DNA of 64,000 bases from Streptomonospora litoralis (GCF_004323735.1 NZ_CP036455.1:2475101-2539100); one strand, 5' to 3'; shown: positions 35,204 to 44,781, counted from the stretch's first letter. Notes: generated by a model from the letters alone, not told the origin. Numbers and translations are program-made.

Positions 35204-38200
35204 ATGCCGGTGAACAGAAAGGCGCGGGAGGCCGACCGAGGCGCACTCCGCATGCGTTGGCGGCTGATCCTGCTGCTGGTCGCCATCGGCGGCTGCGCCG
35301 GCGTCTTGGCGGTCGTCGGCGATGTCTTCCCCCAGGCCCCCATGGTCACGGTGCTGAGCGCCGGAATGGCCTCCGGCGTGCTCGGCGCCGTCGGCGAGCT
35401 CATCCGCATGTGGCGCGACCGCTCCGAGGGCGGCGACCAGCGCGGGATCGCCGCCGGCCGCCCGGCGCCCGCCACCCCGCGGCCGCCGCAGGTCGAGGAC
35501 GTGCGCCAGGACGTGGAGTTCGCGAGTCCCGTCTTCCTCGGCCGCGAGGAGGCCGTGGAGGAGATCCTGCGCCGGTTCGACCCGCTGGCGCGGCCCGGCG
35601 GCCCCGGACGCGCCCCCGGCGCCGCCGGGCGCACGGGTGCCGACAGCGACCGGCCGCGCCCGCTGGCGATCGCCGTCACCGGCGAGCCGGGCATGGGCAA
35701 GTCCGAGCTGGCGACGCAGATCGCCGACCGCGTCGAGCGCCACTTCCCCGACGGCAGGCAGCGCTACGAGCTGTTCGGCGCCGCGGGCACCGAGTCGCGC
35801 CCGCCCCGCAGGCCCGCGAAGGTCCTGGCCGAACTGCTGCGCAGCATCGGGCATCCGCCGCAGCGCGACGACCTGGACCTGAAGGTGCTGCGCCGGACCT
35901 GGCGCACCCTCACCCGCGATCACCGGCTGCTGCTCATCTTCGACGACGCCGAAGACTTCGCCCAGGTGGAACCGCTGCTGCCCGGCGGCGAACGCTGCGC
36001 GGTGCTGATCACCAGCACCGACAGCCTCGCCGACGGTTCCATGCATCTGCACCGCCACCCACTCGCCCCACTCGCCGAGGAGGCGGGCGTGCGGCTGCTG
36101 CGGTCCGCCGACGAGAGCGCCGCCGCGGACTCCGAGCCGCAGACCCGGACCGCACTCGCCGACATCGTCGCCGAGTGCGGCGGCCGCCCGCTCACCCTCG
36201 TGCTGTGCCGCCGGGTCCTGCAGGACGGCCTGAGCACCCGCCAACTGCTGGAGGAACTGCGCAAGGACGGCGGCGAGAGCCTGTTCACCGACCGCAGCGT
36301 GGCCACCGTCTTCCGGCTCCTCTTCCGCGCCCGGCCCGCCGACGAGCAGCTGCTGCTGGGACGCCTGGCCAAGAGCGGCCTGACCTCGCTCGCCCCGTGG
36401 GCCGCCGCCGCGTTGCTGCGCACCTCGGTGTCGGAGGCGGGCCGGCTGCTGGAATCGCTGCACAACCGCAGCCTGCTGCGCCGGGTTCCCAGCGGCGACG
36501 ACGCCCTGCGCTACCGCACCGTGAAGGAGCTCGACTCCGTGCTGTTGCGCAGCACCCCTCGCGAACTGGGCGTCGCGGCGCTGGAGAGGCCGCGCTGGTC
36601 GGCGGCCGCCACCACCCGCGCCACCGACCGGCTGCTCGCCGCCTGCGCCTGGCTCGCCGAGCGGGCCGCGATCTCCCGCGCCCCCGAGGAGTGGGGCTTC
36701 ACCGAGCCGGCCCTGCCCGCGCCCGCCCCCGACCCCCGATTGGGCCTGCGCCTCAGCGAGCACCCCGGCGCCTGGTTCGCCGCGGAACGCCGGCAGATCC
36801 AGGCGTGTCTGAAGCTGTCCCACAGCACCGCGCCGCTCGCCGTGGAATGGCGGCTGCAGCGGGCCCTGGCCGCCCACTGCCGCACCGGCCGCGTGTACTG
36901 GGCCGACTGGCGCGACGCGCTCGACCGCAGCCTGGAGTTGGCCCGCCTCATGGGCGAGCGGCAGGCCCGCGGCATCTGCCTGCTGGAACGCGCCGAACTG
37001 GCGGGAAACGAGGCCAGGCACACCGACGCGGTCAGCCTGGCCCGCCGGGCCCGGGCGGAGCTGGCCGCAAGCGACGAGCGCTGGCAGGCACGGGCCGCGC
37101 GGGCGATCGGCGTCAACCTCTACCGCATGGGCCAGCGAGACACCAGCGAGGGCGAGCTGCGCGCCGCCGCAGCCGTCTTCGAACGCCGCGGGGAACAGTG
37201 GTGGCACGCCCGCACCCGGTGCAACCTCGGCGAGCTCAACCGCTTCCGCGGCGACTTCGAGCAGGCCTACGCCCTGCTCACCGGCGCTCGCACGGACTTC
37301 GAGCGGCTCGGCGACGCCGAGCAGGCGGCCAAGGCCGGGCTCCTGCTCGGCGAGGTGCTCGGCCACCTCAAGCGCGACCTGGAGGCGTGGCTGACGCTGC
37401 GCGGCGTCCTCGACGCGCTGGTCGCGTCCGGCAGCCCCGGCTGGTACCGCGCCCGCTGCCTGCGCGCCATGGGGCGGCTGGACAACTCGCGGCTATGGCT
37501 CCAGTACGACGACTGCGACCTGGTGCTCTCCCCCGAGCGGCGCAGGGAGCTGGCCCGCCGGCGCACGGACTTCTTCTTCCGCAAAACGCTGGGCAGATAC
37601 GACGACCGGGATCTGCTCGCCCGCGTCGCCCGCGCGTGGCACGAGTCCAACAAGGCCGCGGTCGAGGGCGTACTCGGTGAGAAGCACGCCGCAGAATGCA
37701 CCGCCGGCTGGGCGGATCGCCGCCCTCTGTGGTCCGGTGAGAGCGCCCGGCGGCTGCGCGCCGACAAGGACGGGTGGACGCCCGAGGCCGGCGTCGCCCG
37801 TGTCGAGGAGGCTCACGAGCTGCTCGTCGATGCCGGTGACGAATGGGGCGGCTTCCGCACCCTGCTGGTGCTCGGCGAGCTGCGGATGAAGACCGATCCC
37901 GGCGCAGGGCGCCGGGACATGGAGGAGGCGGCCGAGGGGTTCGGCCGACTCGGCAACACCTGGTGGCAGGCGCGTGCCTGGCGCCACACCGCCGACGCGC
38001 TGTACCGCGCCAACGCCACCGACGAGGCCGAGCGCAAGGCCCGGCTCGCCAAGGACGGCTACCAGCGGCTCAGCAACCTCTCCGGGCGGCTGCGCGCCCA
38101 GCTGCAGCTGGGCTGGATCCTGTTCAAGCAGGGCGAGCACCGGGCGGCGCTGGACGAACTGAACGATGCGCAGGCCGGAGCGCAGCGCGGCCGGGCGGCG

Positions 38201-38287
38201 GGTATCGTGCCGGAGACCCTGGCCAAGGAGGTGGAGGACGCCCGCAACCGCGTGCTCGGCGAGGAGTACCCGCTGGCCGGCCGTTAG
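35204..38287 (+). CDS. Membrane-anchored STAND ATPase with TPR repeats
   Basis: A 1027-residue protein. Two hydrophobic helices near the N-terminus (about residues 17-37 and 47-65) anchor it. An NB-ARC-like ATPase follows: Walker A GEPGMGKSELA at about residue 160, Walker B RLLLIFDDAEDF at about 240, and an ITSTDS sensor segment. From about residue 540 the protein is a helical repeat array of TPR type (WQARAARAIGVNLYRMGQ, WWHARTRCNLGELNRFRG, WWQARAWRHTADALYRA). STAND proteins act as ligand-triggered switches. No effector domain is visible, so signalling, regulation or defence are all possible. ATG at 35204 after AAAGGG. Confidence 0.85.
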   Translation: MPVNRKAREADRGALRMRWRLILLLVAIGGCAGVLAVVGDVFPQAPMVTVLSAGMASGVLGAVGELIRMWRDRSEGGDQRGIAAGRPAPATPRPPQVEDVRQDVEFASPVFLGREEAVEEILRRFDPLARPGGPGRAPGAAGRTGADSDRPRPLAIAVTGEPGMGKSELATQIADRVERHFPDGRQRYELFGAAGTESRPPRRPAKVLAELLRSIGHPPQRDDLDLKVLRRTWRTLTRDHRLLLIFDDAEDFAQVEPLLPGGERCAVLITSTDSLADGSMHLHRHPLAPLAEEAGVRLLRSADESAAADSEPQTRTALADIVAECGGRPLTLVLCRRVLQDGLSTRQLLEELRKDGGESLFTDRSVATVFRLLFRARPADEQLLLGRLAKSGLTSLAPWAAAALLRTSVSEAGRLLESLHNRSLLRRVPSGDDALRYRTVKELDSVLLRSTPRELGVAALERPRWSAAATTRATDRLLAACAWLAERAAISRAPEEWGFTEPALPAPAPDPRLGLRLSEHPGAWFAAERRQIQACLKLSHSTAPLAVEWRLQRALAAHCRTGRVYWADWRDALDRSLELARLMGERQARGICLLERAELAGNEARHTDAVSLARRARAELAASDERWQARAARAIGVNLYRMGQRDTSEGELRAAAAVFERRGEQWWHARTRCNLGELNRFRGDFEQAYALLTGARTDFERLGDAEQAAKAGLLLGEVLGHLKRDLEAWLTLRGVLDALVASGSPGWYRARCLRAMGRLDNSRLWLQYDDCDLVLSPERRRELARRRTDFFFRKTLGRYDDRDLLARVARAWHESNKAAVEGVLGEKHAAECTAGWADRRPLWSGESARRLRADKDGWTPEAGVARVEEAHELLVDAGDEWGGFRTLLVLGELRMKTDPGAGRRDMEEAAEGFGRLGNTWWQARAWRHTADALYRANATDEAERKARLAKDGYQRLSNLSGRLRAQLQLGWILFKQGEHRAALDELNDAQAGAQRGRAAGIVPETLAKEVEDARNRVLGEEYPLAGR

Positions 38288-38321
38288 CGGCCCGGGTGCG
38301 CCGCGCCGGGCGCCGCCTCGG

Positions 38322-39326
38322 CTACGCGGTGTGGTCCTGCGGCCGAACCGGCACCAGGAACCGCCACGCCGCCGGCAGCACGTGCCAGGTCCGCCCGGTG
38401 ACGTTGTCCTTGAGTTCGCCGTCCGTGCTGGCCGAGCAGCGTTCGCCGGTGACGGTGACGCGGTGCACCTCGCGGTGGTAGACGTCCACCTCCAGGGGGT
38501 GGGTGCCGCGGTGCAGGCGCACGGCGTGCACCGCGCGCTTGGTGAATCCGCGCGAGCGCGAGACCACCAGGTGGATCAGCCCGTTGTCGAGCTCGGCGCC
38601 GGGGGCGAGCCGGGCCGCGCCGCCGCCGACGAAGCGCCCGTTGGCCAGGCCCACCCCGAGCACCTTGTGGTTGGTGTCGATCAGGATCTCGCCGTCGGCC
38701 TCCACCCGCAGCCGGTAGCCCTGCGCCGCCACCCCGGCGATCAGCCCGCCCACCGGGAAGCTCACCGGGCCCAGCAGCCGCTTCCAGTGCGAGGCCGCGC
38801 GCGTGCTGTCGGCGCCGACGCCGAGGTGCACCGCGTTGACGGTGATCTCGCCCGCGTTGTCGGCGATCAGGTCCAGCGGCCGCGGCTGCGCCTCGCGCAG
38901 GGCCGCAGCCGCCTCCATGGGGGCCAGCGGCATGCCGAGGGTGCGGGCGAAGTCGTTGCCGGTTCCCATCGGCAGCAGACCCACGGTGCGCTCGCCGAGC
39001 TCGCCGCGCCGGTACAGCGCGTTGGCCACCGCGTGCAGGCTGCCGTCGCCGCCGGCGACGATCAGCGTCTCATGGCCCTCCGCGCTGTCGAGGGTCTTCT
39101 CCAGCTCGTCGGGGCTGGAGCAGAAGGCCAGTTCGGCGTCGGGCCCCAGTTCGGCGGCCACCTCGTGCAGCCGGCTCGCCTCGGCGCTGCCGGCCTCGGT
39201 GTTGGTGAGGATGAGAATGATGGCGCTCCGTTCATTCCGGCGCGCCCACGGAAGGGGTGCGCGCTCCGGCTGCGAAACCGGTCGACCCGAGCGGGCGGGG
39301 ACGGGACCGAGGCCCCTATCCTGCAT
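38322..39326 (-). CDS. Diacylglycerol kinase family lipid kinase
   Basis: A 334-residue DagK/YegS-like kinase that phosphorylates diacylglycerol or a related lipid. The nucleotide-binding GGDGSLHAVANAL and substrate loop LLPMGTGNDFARTL are intact (about residues 92-130), and the C-terminal beta-sandwich ends in LPAAWRFLVPV. The only in-frame ATG is at 39326 and gives 35 residues of Pro/Arg-rich leader with no ribosome-binding site. The family usually begins at the strand that here reads IILILTNTEAG. A CGGAG stands before ATC/ATT codons at that point, so the true start is unsure. Confidence 0.88.
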   Translation of the reverse strand: MQDRGLGPVPARSGRPVSQPERAPLPWARRNERSAIILILTNTEAGSAEASRLHEVAAELGPDAELAFCSSPDELEKTLDSAEGHETLIVAGGDGSLHAVANALYRRGELGERTVGLLPMGTGNDFARTLGMPLAPMEAAAALREAQPRPLDLIADNAGEITVNAVHLGVGADSTRAASHWKRLLGPVSFPVGGLIAGVAAQGYRLRVEADGEILIDTNHKVLGVGLANGRFVGGGAARLAPGAELDNGLIHLVVSRSRGFTKRAVHAVRLHRGTHPLEVDVYHREVHRVTVTGERCSASTDGELKDNVTGRTWHVLPAAWRFLVPVRPQDHTA

Positions 39327-39587
39327 TGTCGGTCATGGCCGGCCATGCTCGGGCATACGCGAATCCGCTCGGGCGAACGGTCCGCGCTGGGGGGAGTCCG
39401 CGGCCGGCGGGACGCCTGCCGCCAGGCGGCGCCGCCTACCCGTGCGCCGGTATCCGCACGGGCTCCGAAAGACCACGGTATCGTTCCCACCGCGCTGGTC
39501 GGCCGCCGCCTTCGGGGGCTTGAGCGGAGGCGGCGGCGCCGGGTTCCGCGGGCCGCACACGCGGGGCGGTGCCGCGCCGACGCGTGT

Positions 39588-40709
39588 TCACGGGGCCGGT
39601 TCGACGATCCGCAGCCCACCTCCACCGCCCGCCGGGGCGAGGCGGGCGGCCTCGGCCTCCAGCGCGGCGCGCTCGGGCGGCTCGGCGCCGGGGAAGAGGC
39701 GTACCCGCAGCTCGTCGTCGACCGTTTCCCACACCCCGGCGATGCGGCCTCCGGCGACCACCACCGGCGAGATCCAGCCCGCCTGGCGGCTGACCTGGGC
39801 GCGGTGCTGTGCGTCGAGCATCCCGGTGTCCTTGGTGCCCGGCCCCAGCACGTACTGGTCGAACGCGCCCAGCAGCCGCACCGCGCGGCTGGGGCGCGCG
39901 GCCGCCAGTTCGTCGGCGTCCTCGGCGCGGATGTAGGCGCGGCGCCCCTCCACCTCCACCGCCGCCAGCCGGTCGCCGAGGGCGGCGAACAGGGAACGCA
40001 GCATCGGTTTGCGCATAGTGCCGCCCGAGAGCCAGGCGTCGAAGGCTTCGGGTGTGGCCGGCCCGTAGGCGCCCAGGTACGCCGGGATCGCCGCTGCCGC
40101 CGCCTCCTCCGTCTCCGGTAGCCCCTGCCACCGGTCCCCGGTCGCTGCGGAGGGCCGGGTGAACGTCGCCCGGCCGCCGCGAGCCGGGCCGTGGCAGAGC
40201 ACGCCCTGCCAGGCCAGCGGTTTGAGCAGCGCGCCCCACCCCGAGCGCAGCTGCTTCTCCAGATGCGCGAAGCGGCGGTCGGCTACCAGGCCGGCGACCA
40301 GTTCGTCACGGGTGAGGACTTCGTTCCCCAGCAGCTCGCCTACCGCCTCGGCCAGCTCCGCGACCTCGCCGGGGCTCACGCCGAACGCCCGCTGCCAAGC
40401 GGGCTTCTCCCAGGTGCGTGTCGCGGCCAGCAGCGCCAGGAACGCGCCGGCCTCCCCGGCGGGCAGCACGTGCAGGGTGCCGCGCATCGCCCAGACTTTG
40501 ACCAGTTCACCCGCAGCCAGTGCGCGCTCGACGGCACCGGGCCGCGGGCGGCTGCTCCGGACGGCCACCGCGGTCTCGGCGGCGGACGCCACCTGCGCCT
40601 GCACCCCGCACAGCCGGCCGACGATCTCGACCGCACCGCCCCGGGCCCGCGGCTGTAGAAACTGCCGCCGCAGCCGCCAGGCGTGCACCTGCTCCCGCTC
40701 GATCCGCAT
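39588..40709 (-). CDS. Winged-helix HTH_42 protein, AlkZ-like DNA glycosylase family
   Basis: A 373-residue member of the HTH_42 (formerly DUF1006) superfamily, to which the interstrand-crosslink glycosylase AlkZ belongs. The N-terminal region has the catalytic-type QxQ motif (LCGVQAQVASAAETAV, about residues 33-48). KVWAMRGTLHVLPAGEAGAFLALL and the winged-helix segments follow. The C-terminal half has FDQYVLGPGTKDTGML and the ending WETVDDELRVRLFPG. A repair role is inferred from the family. Start ATG at 40709. Confidence 0.85.
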   Translation of the reverse strand: MRIEREQVHAWRLRRQFLQPRARGGAVEIVGRLCGVQAQVASAAETAVAVRSSRPRPGAVERALAAGELVKVWAMRGTLHVLPAGEAGAFLALLAATRTWEKPAWQRAFGVSPGEVAELAEAVGELLGNEVLTRDELVAGLVADRRFAHLEKQLRSGWGALLKPLAWQGVLCHGPARGGRATFTRPSAATGDRWQGLPETEEAAAAAIPAYLGAYGPATPEAFDAWLSGGTMRKPMLRSLFAALGDRLAAVEVEGRRAYIRAEDADELAAARPSRAVRLLGAFDQYVLGPGTKDTGMLDAQHRAQVSRQAGWISPVVVAGGRIAGVWETVDDELRVRLFPGAEPPERAALEAEAARLAPAGGGGGLRIVEPAP

Positions 40710-40819
40710 CCCCGCTCCACCGCCCTCTCCACCCCGAACCGCAGCCGGTCCGCGGACCCAAGCCTGCCACCGCCGCCGCGCGTGCGGCTACGGTTGGGCG
40801 GAGACCGGCGGCAGCGGTG

Positions 40820-41368
40820 TCAGTCGGCGGCCGGAACGTAGGTCAGACCGAGGATGCCGTTGTCGAGCCGCTTGACGTCGACCAGGTCGAAGTCGGTGGT
40901 CGGGATCCCGTCGTAAAGCCGTTCACCGCTGCCGGCAATGACGGGGAACAGCCAGAACAGGTATTCGTCCACGAGCCGGTGCTCGAGCAGGGTCCGGCTG
41001 AACGAACCGCCGGTGCCGACTTTGAGGATGTCGCCGCCCGGCTGCTTCTTCAGGTCGCGCACGGCGCTGACGGCGTCGTCACCGAGCAGGGCCGCGTTCC
41101 ACTCCACGTCGGTAAGGGTGCGCGAGGCCACGTGCTTGGGGACGGTGTTCATCCGCACGGCGTAGTCGCCGAACTCCTCCTCCAGGGCGGGCCACACTTG
41201 CGCGTGGTTCTCATAGCTGACCCGGCCGTAGAGGAGCGCGTCGACGGAGAAGAGCAAGTCCCGCGACCACTGCCCGAACTCGCCTGCCCACCGCGTGGGA
41301 AGCCAGTTCTGCGGGGTGCTGACCTGGCCGTCCATGGTCACCACGGCCTGCTCGATGATCTTGCGCAT
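40820..41368 (-). CDS. Dihydrofolate reductase-family protein
   Basis: A 182-residue RibD-C/DHFR-like reductase. Signature: VVTMDGQVSTPQNWLP at the start, LLFSVDALLYGRVSYENHAQVWP, PKHVASRTL, and LEHRLVDEYLFWLFPVIAGSGERLYDG with the NADPH-contact glycines (KVGTGGSFSRTL). It is not the essential FolA but one of the accessory paralogs common in actinomycetes. ATG at 41368 with AAGGAG is preferred. The open frame extends upstream to 41569 without similarity. Confidence 0.9.
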   Translation of the reverse strand: MRKIIEQAVVTMDGQVSTPQNWLPTRWAGEFGQWSRDLLFSVDALLYGRVSYENHAQVWPALEEEFGDYAVRMNTVPKHVASRTLTDVEWNAALLGDDAVSAVRDLKKQPGGDILKVGTGGSFSRTLLEHRLVDEYLFWLFPVIAGSGERLYDGIPTTDFDLVDVKRLDNGILGLTYVPAAD

Positions 41369-41554
41369 CGCGGCTCCTTCTTCTCCGTGCTCGCGCACGG
41401 GTCGGCGTTTCGTGGGGAGACCGGTCGGACGGGCGGAACTCATCGGAGTTCGGGTGTGGTTTCGGGGCGGTGGCACCGTGCCGGGTCCCTGCTGGTGCCC
41501 CATGGGGCCGTGTGCCCGCCGGTCCACTCTCTGTGCCGCATAGCCGACCACGTG

Positions 41555-41569
41555 TTGTGCACTACACAA
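41555..41569. promoter_or_regulatory. Palindrome upstream of the sugar importer operon
   Basis: TTGTGCACTACACAA (5-bp arms, 5-base spacer) stands about 45 bases before the predicted promoter of the importer. An IclR-type regulator is encoded at the end of the operon and could bind here. Confidence 0.35.
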
Positions 41570-41613
41570 TCTTGCGACTGCTCCCTTCAGCCGGGCGGAC
41601 GCGCCTGCCTAAG

Positions 41614-41642
41614 TTCTGGGGATCGGTACAGGCCGGTATAGA
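41614..41642 (+). promoter_or_regulatory. Predicted promoter of the sugar importer operon
   Basis: TTCTGG (41614-41619) and TATAGA (41637-41642) are 17 bases apart. The -10 is good and the -35 weak, consistent with a regulated promoter. The start would be near 41649, 38 bases before the ATG at 41687. Confidence 0.4.
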
Positions 41643-41686
41643 CCGCCGCGTACCGACCTCGTCGTCCCCCAGGCCAAGGAGTGCTG

Positions 41687-42985
41687 ATGCCGTACCGCCG
41701 CCCGGCCCGCGCCGGCGCCCTGCTCGGGCTCGCCGTGCTGCTGGCCGCCTGCGCACCCGCCCAGACCGACACCTCCGGCGCCGGTGCCGACAAGAGGGAA
41801 GGCACCCTGCGCGTCTGGCTGTTCTCCGAAGTGGACCAGGAACCCAAGGAGCAGGTGGTCGGCGACGCCGTCGCCGAGTTCGAGGCCGCGCACGACGGCG
41901 TCACCGTCGACGTCCAGTACATCCCCGTGGACTCCCGCGCCGAGCGCTTCCAGGGCGCGTTCAACGACCCCTCCTCCGCCCCCGACGTCGCCGAGTACGG
42001 CAACACCGACCTGGCCGGATACGTCGAAGCCGGCGGGTTCGCCGACATCTCCGAAGAGCTCGCCGGCTGGGACGCCTACAGCGGCATCTCCGACGACGTC
42101 GCCGCCACCGCGCAGGTAGGAAACGGTACCTACGGCGTGCCGTGGTTCCTCGGGGTGCGCGCCCTGTTCTACCGCACCGACGTCTTCGCCGACCTCGGCA
42201 TCGACACTCCCCAGACGCTGCAGGAGGTCGTCGAGGCGGGGCAGACCGTGCGCGAGGAGAAGCCCGACATGCTCGGCCTCTCCAGCGGCGGCGCCTACAC
42301 CTACGGCTTCCTGCCCTTCGTCTGGGCGCACGGCGGCGCGATCGCCGAGCAGGAGGGCGACTCCTACACCGCCGCGATCGACTCGGCCGAGTCGAAGGCC
42401 GGGCTGGAGCTCTACTCCGAGGTGCTTTCGCCGCAGAACTGCCCGCCGCAGACCTGCGCGCAGATGACCGGCAACGAAAGCGTGCAGAACTTCATCGCCG
42501 GCGAGGCGGCCATGACCATCGGCGGCAACTTCAACATGAACGCGGTCGAGGACAGCGACGTCGCCGAGGACACCGCCGTCGTCCCGCTGCCGGGCACCGA
42601 GCCCGGCTCGGTCGCCCCGGCCTTCGCGGGCGGCAACAACCTCGGCGTGCTCTCCGGAACCGACCACCGCACCCTGTCGGTGGAGTTCGTCAAGCTGCTG
42701 GCCGGCAAGAAGTACCAGCAGCGGATGTACGAGGCGATGGGCAACCTGCCCACGCTCAGCGGCGTGCAGAGCGACGTCGCCGCTGCGGACGAGGACGTGG
42801 CCCCGTTCATCGAGACGCTGGACGCGGGCACCCGCTTCGTCCCCGTGACCGGTGCCTGGGCGAGCATCGACGCCGAGGGCGTGCTGCCCACCATGGTCCA
42901 GCGGGTCGCCTCCGGCGACGCGTCGGTCGAGACGGCCGCCGGCGACGCCGCGGCATCCCTCGACGAGGCGTTCAGCGGGGAGTGA
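41687..42985 (+). CDS. Sugar ABC transporter substrate-binding lipoprotein
   Basis: A 432-residue lipoprotein. A signal peptide with lipobox LAAC (cysteine near residue 24) is followed by a Thr/Ser/Gly linker and a family 1 extracellular solute-binding domain (TLRVWLFSEVDQEPKEQVV, PSSAPDVAEYGNTDLAGYVEAGGFADIS, GVPWFLGVRALFYRTDVF, EAAMTIGGNFNMNAV). It captures an oligosaccharide or sugar outside the membrane. The ATG at 41687 lies five bases after AAGGAG. First gene of a four-gene operon with two permeases and an IclR regulator. The sugar is unknown. Confidence 0.93.
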   Translation: MPYRRPARAGALLGLAVLLAACAPAQTDTSGAGADKREGTLRVWLFSEVDQEPKEQVVGDAVAEFEAAHDGVTVDVQYIPVDSRAERFQGAFNDPSSAPDVAEYGNTDLAGYVEAGGFADISEELAGWDAYSGISDDVAATAQVGNGTYGVPWFLGVRALFYRTDVFADLGIDTPQTLQEVVEAGQTVREEKPDMLGLSSGGAYTYGFLPFVWAHGGAIAEQEGDSYTAAIDSAESKAGLELYSEVLSPQNCPPQTCAQMTGNESVQNFIAGEAAMTIGGNFNMNAVEDSDVAEDTAVVPLPGTEPGSVAPAFAGGNNLGVLSGTDHRTLSVEFVKLLAGKKYQQRMYEAMGNLPTLSGVQSDVAAADEDVAPFIETLDAGTRFVPVTGAWASIDAEGVLPTMVQRVASGDASVETAAGDAAASLDEAFSGE

Positions 42986-42994
42986 CCGGCGCGC

Positions 42995-43945
42995 ATGGCC
43001 ACCCCCGCACCGCCGCTTCGCGTGGCCGGGCGCGCCCTCGCCCGGCTGCGCAGAAGCGGCCGCCTGGAACCCTGGATGTACCTCGCGCCCGCGCTGGCCG
43101 TGCTGGGCGCGCTGCTGGTCTACCCGCTCTACCAGCTCGTCCTGGTCTCCTTCTACGACTACCGCCAACCCCAGGTCACCGGGGTCGAGCCGCTGCGCTT
43201 CATCGGCTGGGAGAACTACCGCGAACTCCTTGCCGACCCGCAGTTCTGGGAGGTGCTGGCCAATACCGTCGGCTTCGCCGCCGCCTGCGTGGCGGGCACC
43301 ATCGCCGTCGGGGGAACCCTGGCGGTGCTCGCCACGCGGCTCTCGGCGTGGGTGCGCACCCTGCTGTTCCTCGCCGCCCTGGGCGCCTGGGCCACACCGG
43401 CGGTCACCGGCAGCGCGGTGTGGCTGTTCCTGTTCGACCCGTCCCTGGGGCCGGTCAACCAGGCCCTCACCGCCCTCGGGTTCACCGGCTTCGAGGGGCA
43501 CTCCTGGACCTACACGAAGTGGTCGGCGTTCGGGCTCGTCCTCAGCCAGGTGGTGTGGTGCTCGTTCCCGTTCGTGATGGTCACGCTCTACGCCGGGATC
43601 CGGGCGATCCCCGGCGAGGTGATCGAGGCGGCGCGCCTCGACGGAGCCTCGACCCGCCGCATCGCCCTCAGCGTCATGCTGCCGATGCTGCGCCCGGCCA
43701 TGGCGGTGGTCACGATCCAGTCGATCATCTGGGATTTCAAAATCTTCACCCAGATCTACATCATCACCGGAGGTGGCGGCATCGCCGGGCAGAACCTGGT
43801 GCTCAACGTCTACGCCTATCAGCAGGCGTTCGCCGCGGGCGAGTACGGCCTGGGCTCGGCCATCGGTGTCGTCACCACACTGCTGCTGCTGGTGATCTCC
43901 CTGCTGTACCTGCGCGCCCTGCGCCGCCGAGGGGAGGTGCTGTGA
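42995..43945 (+). CDS. Sugar ABC transporter permease, MalF type
   Basis: A 316-residue permease with six transmembrane segments. The EAA loop that docks to the ATPase is VIEAARLDGASTRRIALSVMLPMLRPA (about residues 209-235). The first helix follows WMYLAPALAVLGALLVYPLYQL. It pairs with the permease encoded next, whose ATG overlaps its stop by one base. No ATPase gene is in the operon, so a shared MsiK-like ATPase elsewhere is expected. Confidence 0.94.
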   Translation: MATPAPPLRVAGRALARLRRSGRLEPWMYLAPALAVLGALLVYPLYQLVLVSFYDYRQPQVTGVEPLRFIGWENYRELLADPQFWEVLANTVGFAAACVAGTIAVGGTLAVLATRLSAWVRTLLFLAALGAWATPAVTGSAVWLFLFDPSLGPVNQALTALGFTGFEGHSWTYTKWSAFGLVLSQVVWCSFPFVMVTLYAGIRAIPGEVIEAARLDGASTRRIALSVMLPMLRPAMAVVTIQSIIWDFKIFTQIYIITGGGGIAGQNLVLNVYAYQQAFAAGEYGLGSAIGVVTTLLLLVISLLYLRALRRRGEVL

Positions 43946-44781
43946 TGCTGCGCCGCCTGCGGACCGACACCGCCGGGCTACTGGTCACCCTGGTGGTGGC
44001 CTTCCCGCTGTACTGGATGGTGCTCTCGGCGCTCAAACCCCGCAGCGCCCTGGAGGCGGGCGACCCCCTGCCCTACACCCTCGCGCCGACGCTGGACTCC
44101 TTCCGCCGGGTGCTGCTGGTGGAGGACTTCGGCCGCTACCTGCTCAACAGCGTCGGCGTGGCCGCGGCGGTGGTCGTCTGCTCCACACTGTGCGCTTTCC
44201 TGGCAGCCGTCGCCCTGACCCGCTATCGCTTCCGCTCCCGCGTTACGCTGCTGATCATGGTGCTCATCGCGCAGATGGTACCGGTGGAGGCGCTGACCAT
44301 CCCGCTGTTCTTCCTCATGCGCGGCATCGGCCAGTCCGTCCCGCAGCTGGGCCTGAACCACCTGGGCTCCCTCGTGCTCGTGCACACGGCGTTCGCGATC
44401 CCGCTGGCGATCTGGATGCTGCGGGGATTCGTCGCCGCCGTGCCGCGCGAACTGGAGGAGGCCGCCTGGCTGGACGGCGCCGGCAGCCTGACGTTCGTCT
44501 GGCGGGTGCTCTTCCCGCTGACCGCGCCCGGCGTGGTGGCCACCAGCATCTTCGCGTTCATCATGACCTGGAACGACTTCCTGTTCGCCACCACCTTCAT
44601 CATCTCCGCCCAAGAGAACCAGACGCTGCCCGTCGCCCTGCTGTCGTTCTTCCGGCCCGACGAGAACGACTGGGGCGCCATCATGGCCGGGTCGGTGCTG
44701 ATGACTCTGCCGGTACTGGTCTTCTTCCTGTTCGTGCAGCGCCGGCTCGCCTCGGGACTGGGAGGTGCCGTCAAAGGATGA
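43945..44781 (+). CDS. Sugar ABC transporter permease, MalG type
   Basis: A 278-residue permease with the MalG-type start (GLLVTLVVAFPLYWMVLSALKP) and the EAA loop PRELEEAAWLDGAGSLTFVWRVLFPLTAPG. FAFIMTWNDFLFATTFI is conserved near the C-terminus. ATG at 43945 lies seven bases after GGGGAGG; a GTG three bases earlier is an alternative. The much longer open frame 5' of it is a shadow across the two upstream genes. The regulator gene overlaps its stop (ATGA). Confidence 0.93.
   Translation: MLRRLRTDTAGLLVTLVVAFPLYWMVLSALKPRSALEAGDPLPYTLAPTLDSFRRVLLVEDFGRYLLNSVGVAAAVVVCSTLCAFLAAVALTRYRFRSRVTLLIMVLIAQMVPVEALTIPLFFLMRGIGQSVPQLGLNHLGSLVLVHTAFAIPLAIWMLRGFVAAVPRELEEAAWLDGAGSLTFVWRVLFPLTAPGVVATSIFAFIMTWNDFLFATTFIISAQENQTLPVALLSFFRPDENDWGAIMAGSVLMTLPVLVFFLFVQRRLASGLGGAVKG

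Noticed and set aside
41470-43944. Extended plus-strand frame upstream of the second permease
   Set aside because: Out of frame with the clear lipoprotein and first permease genes. Only the part from 43945 has family similarity.
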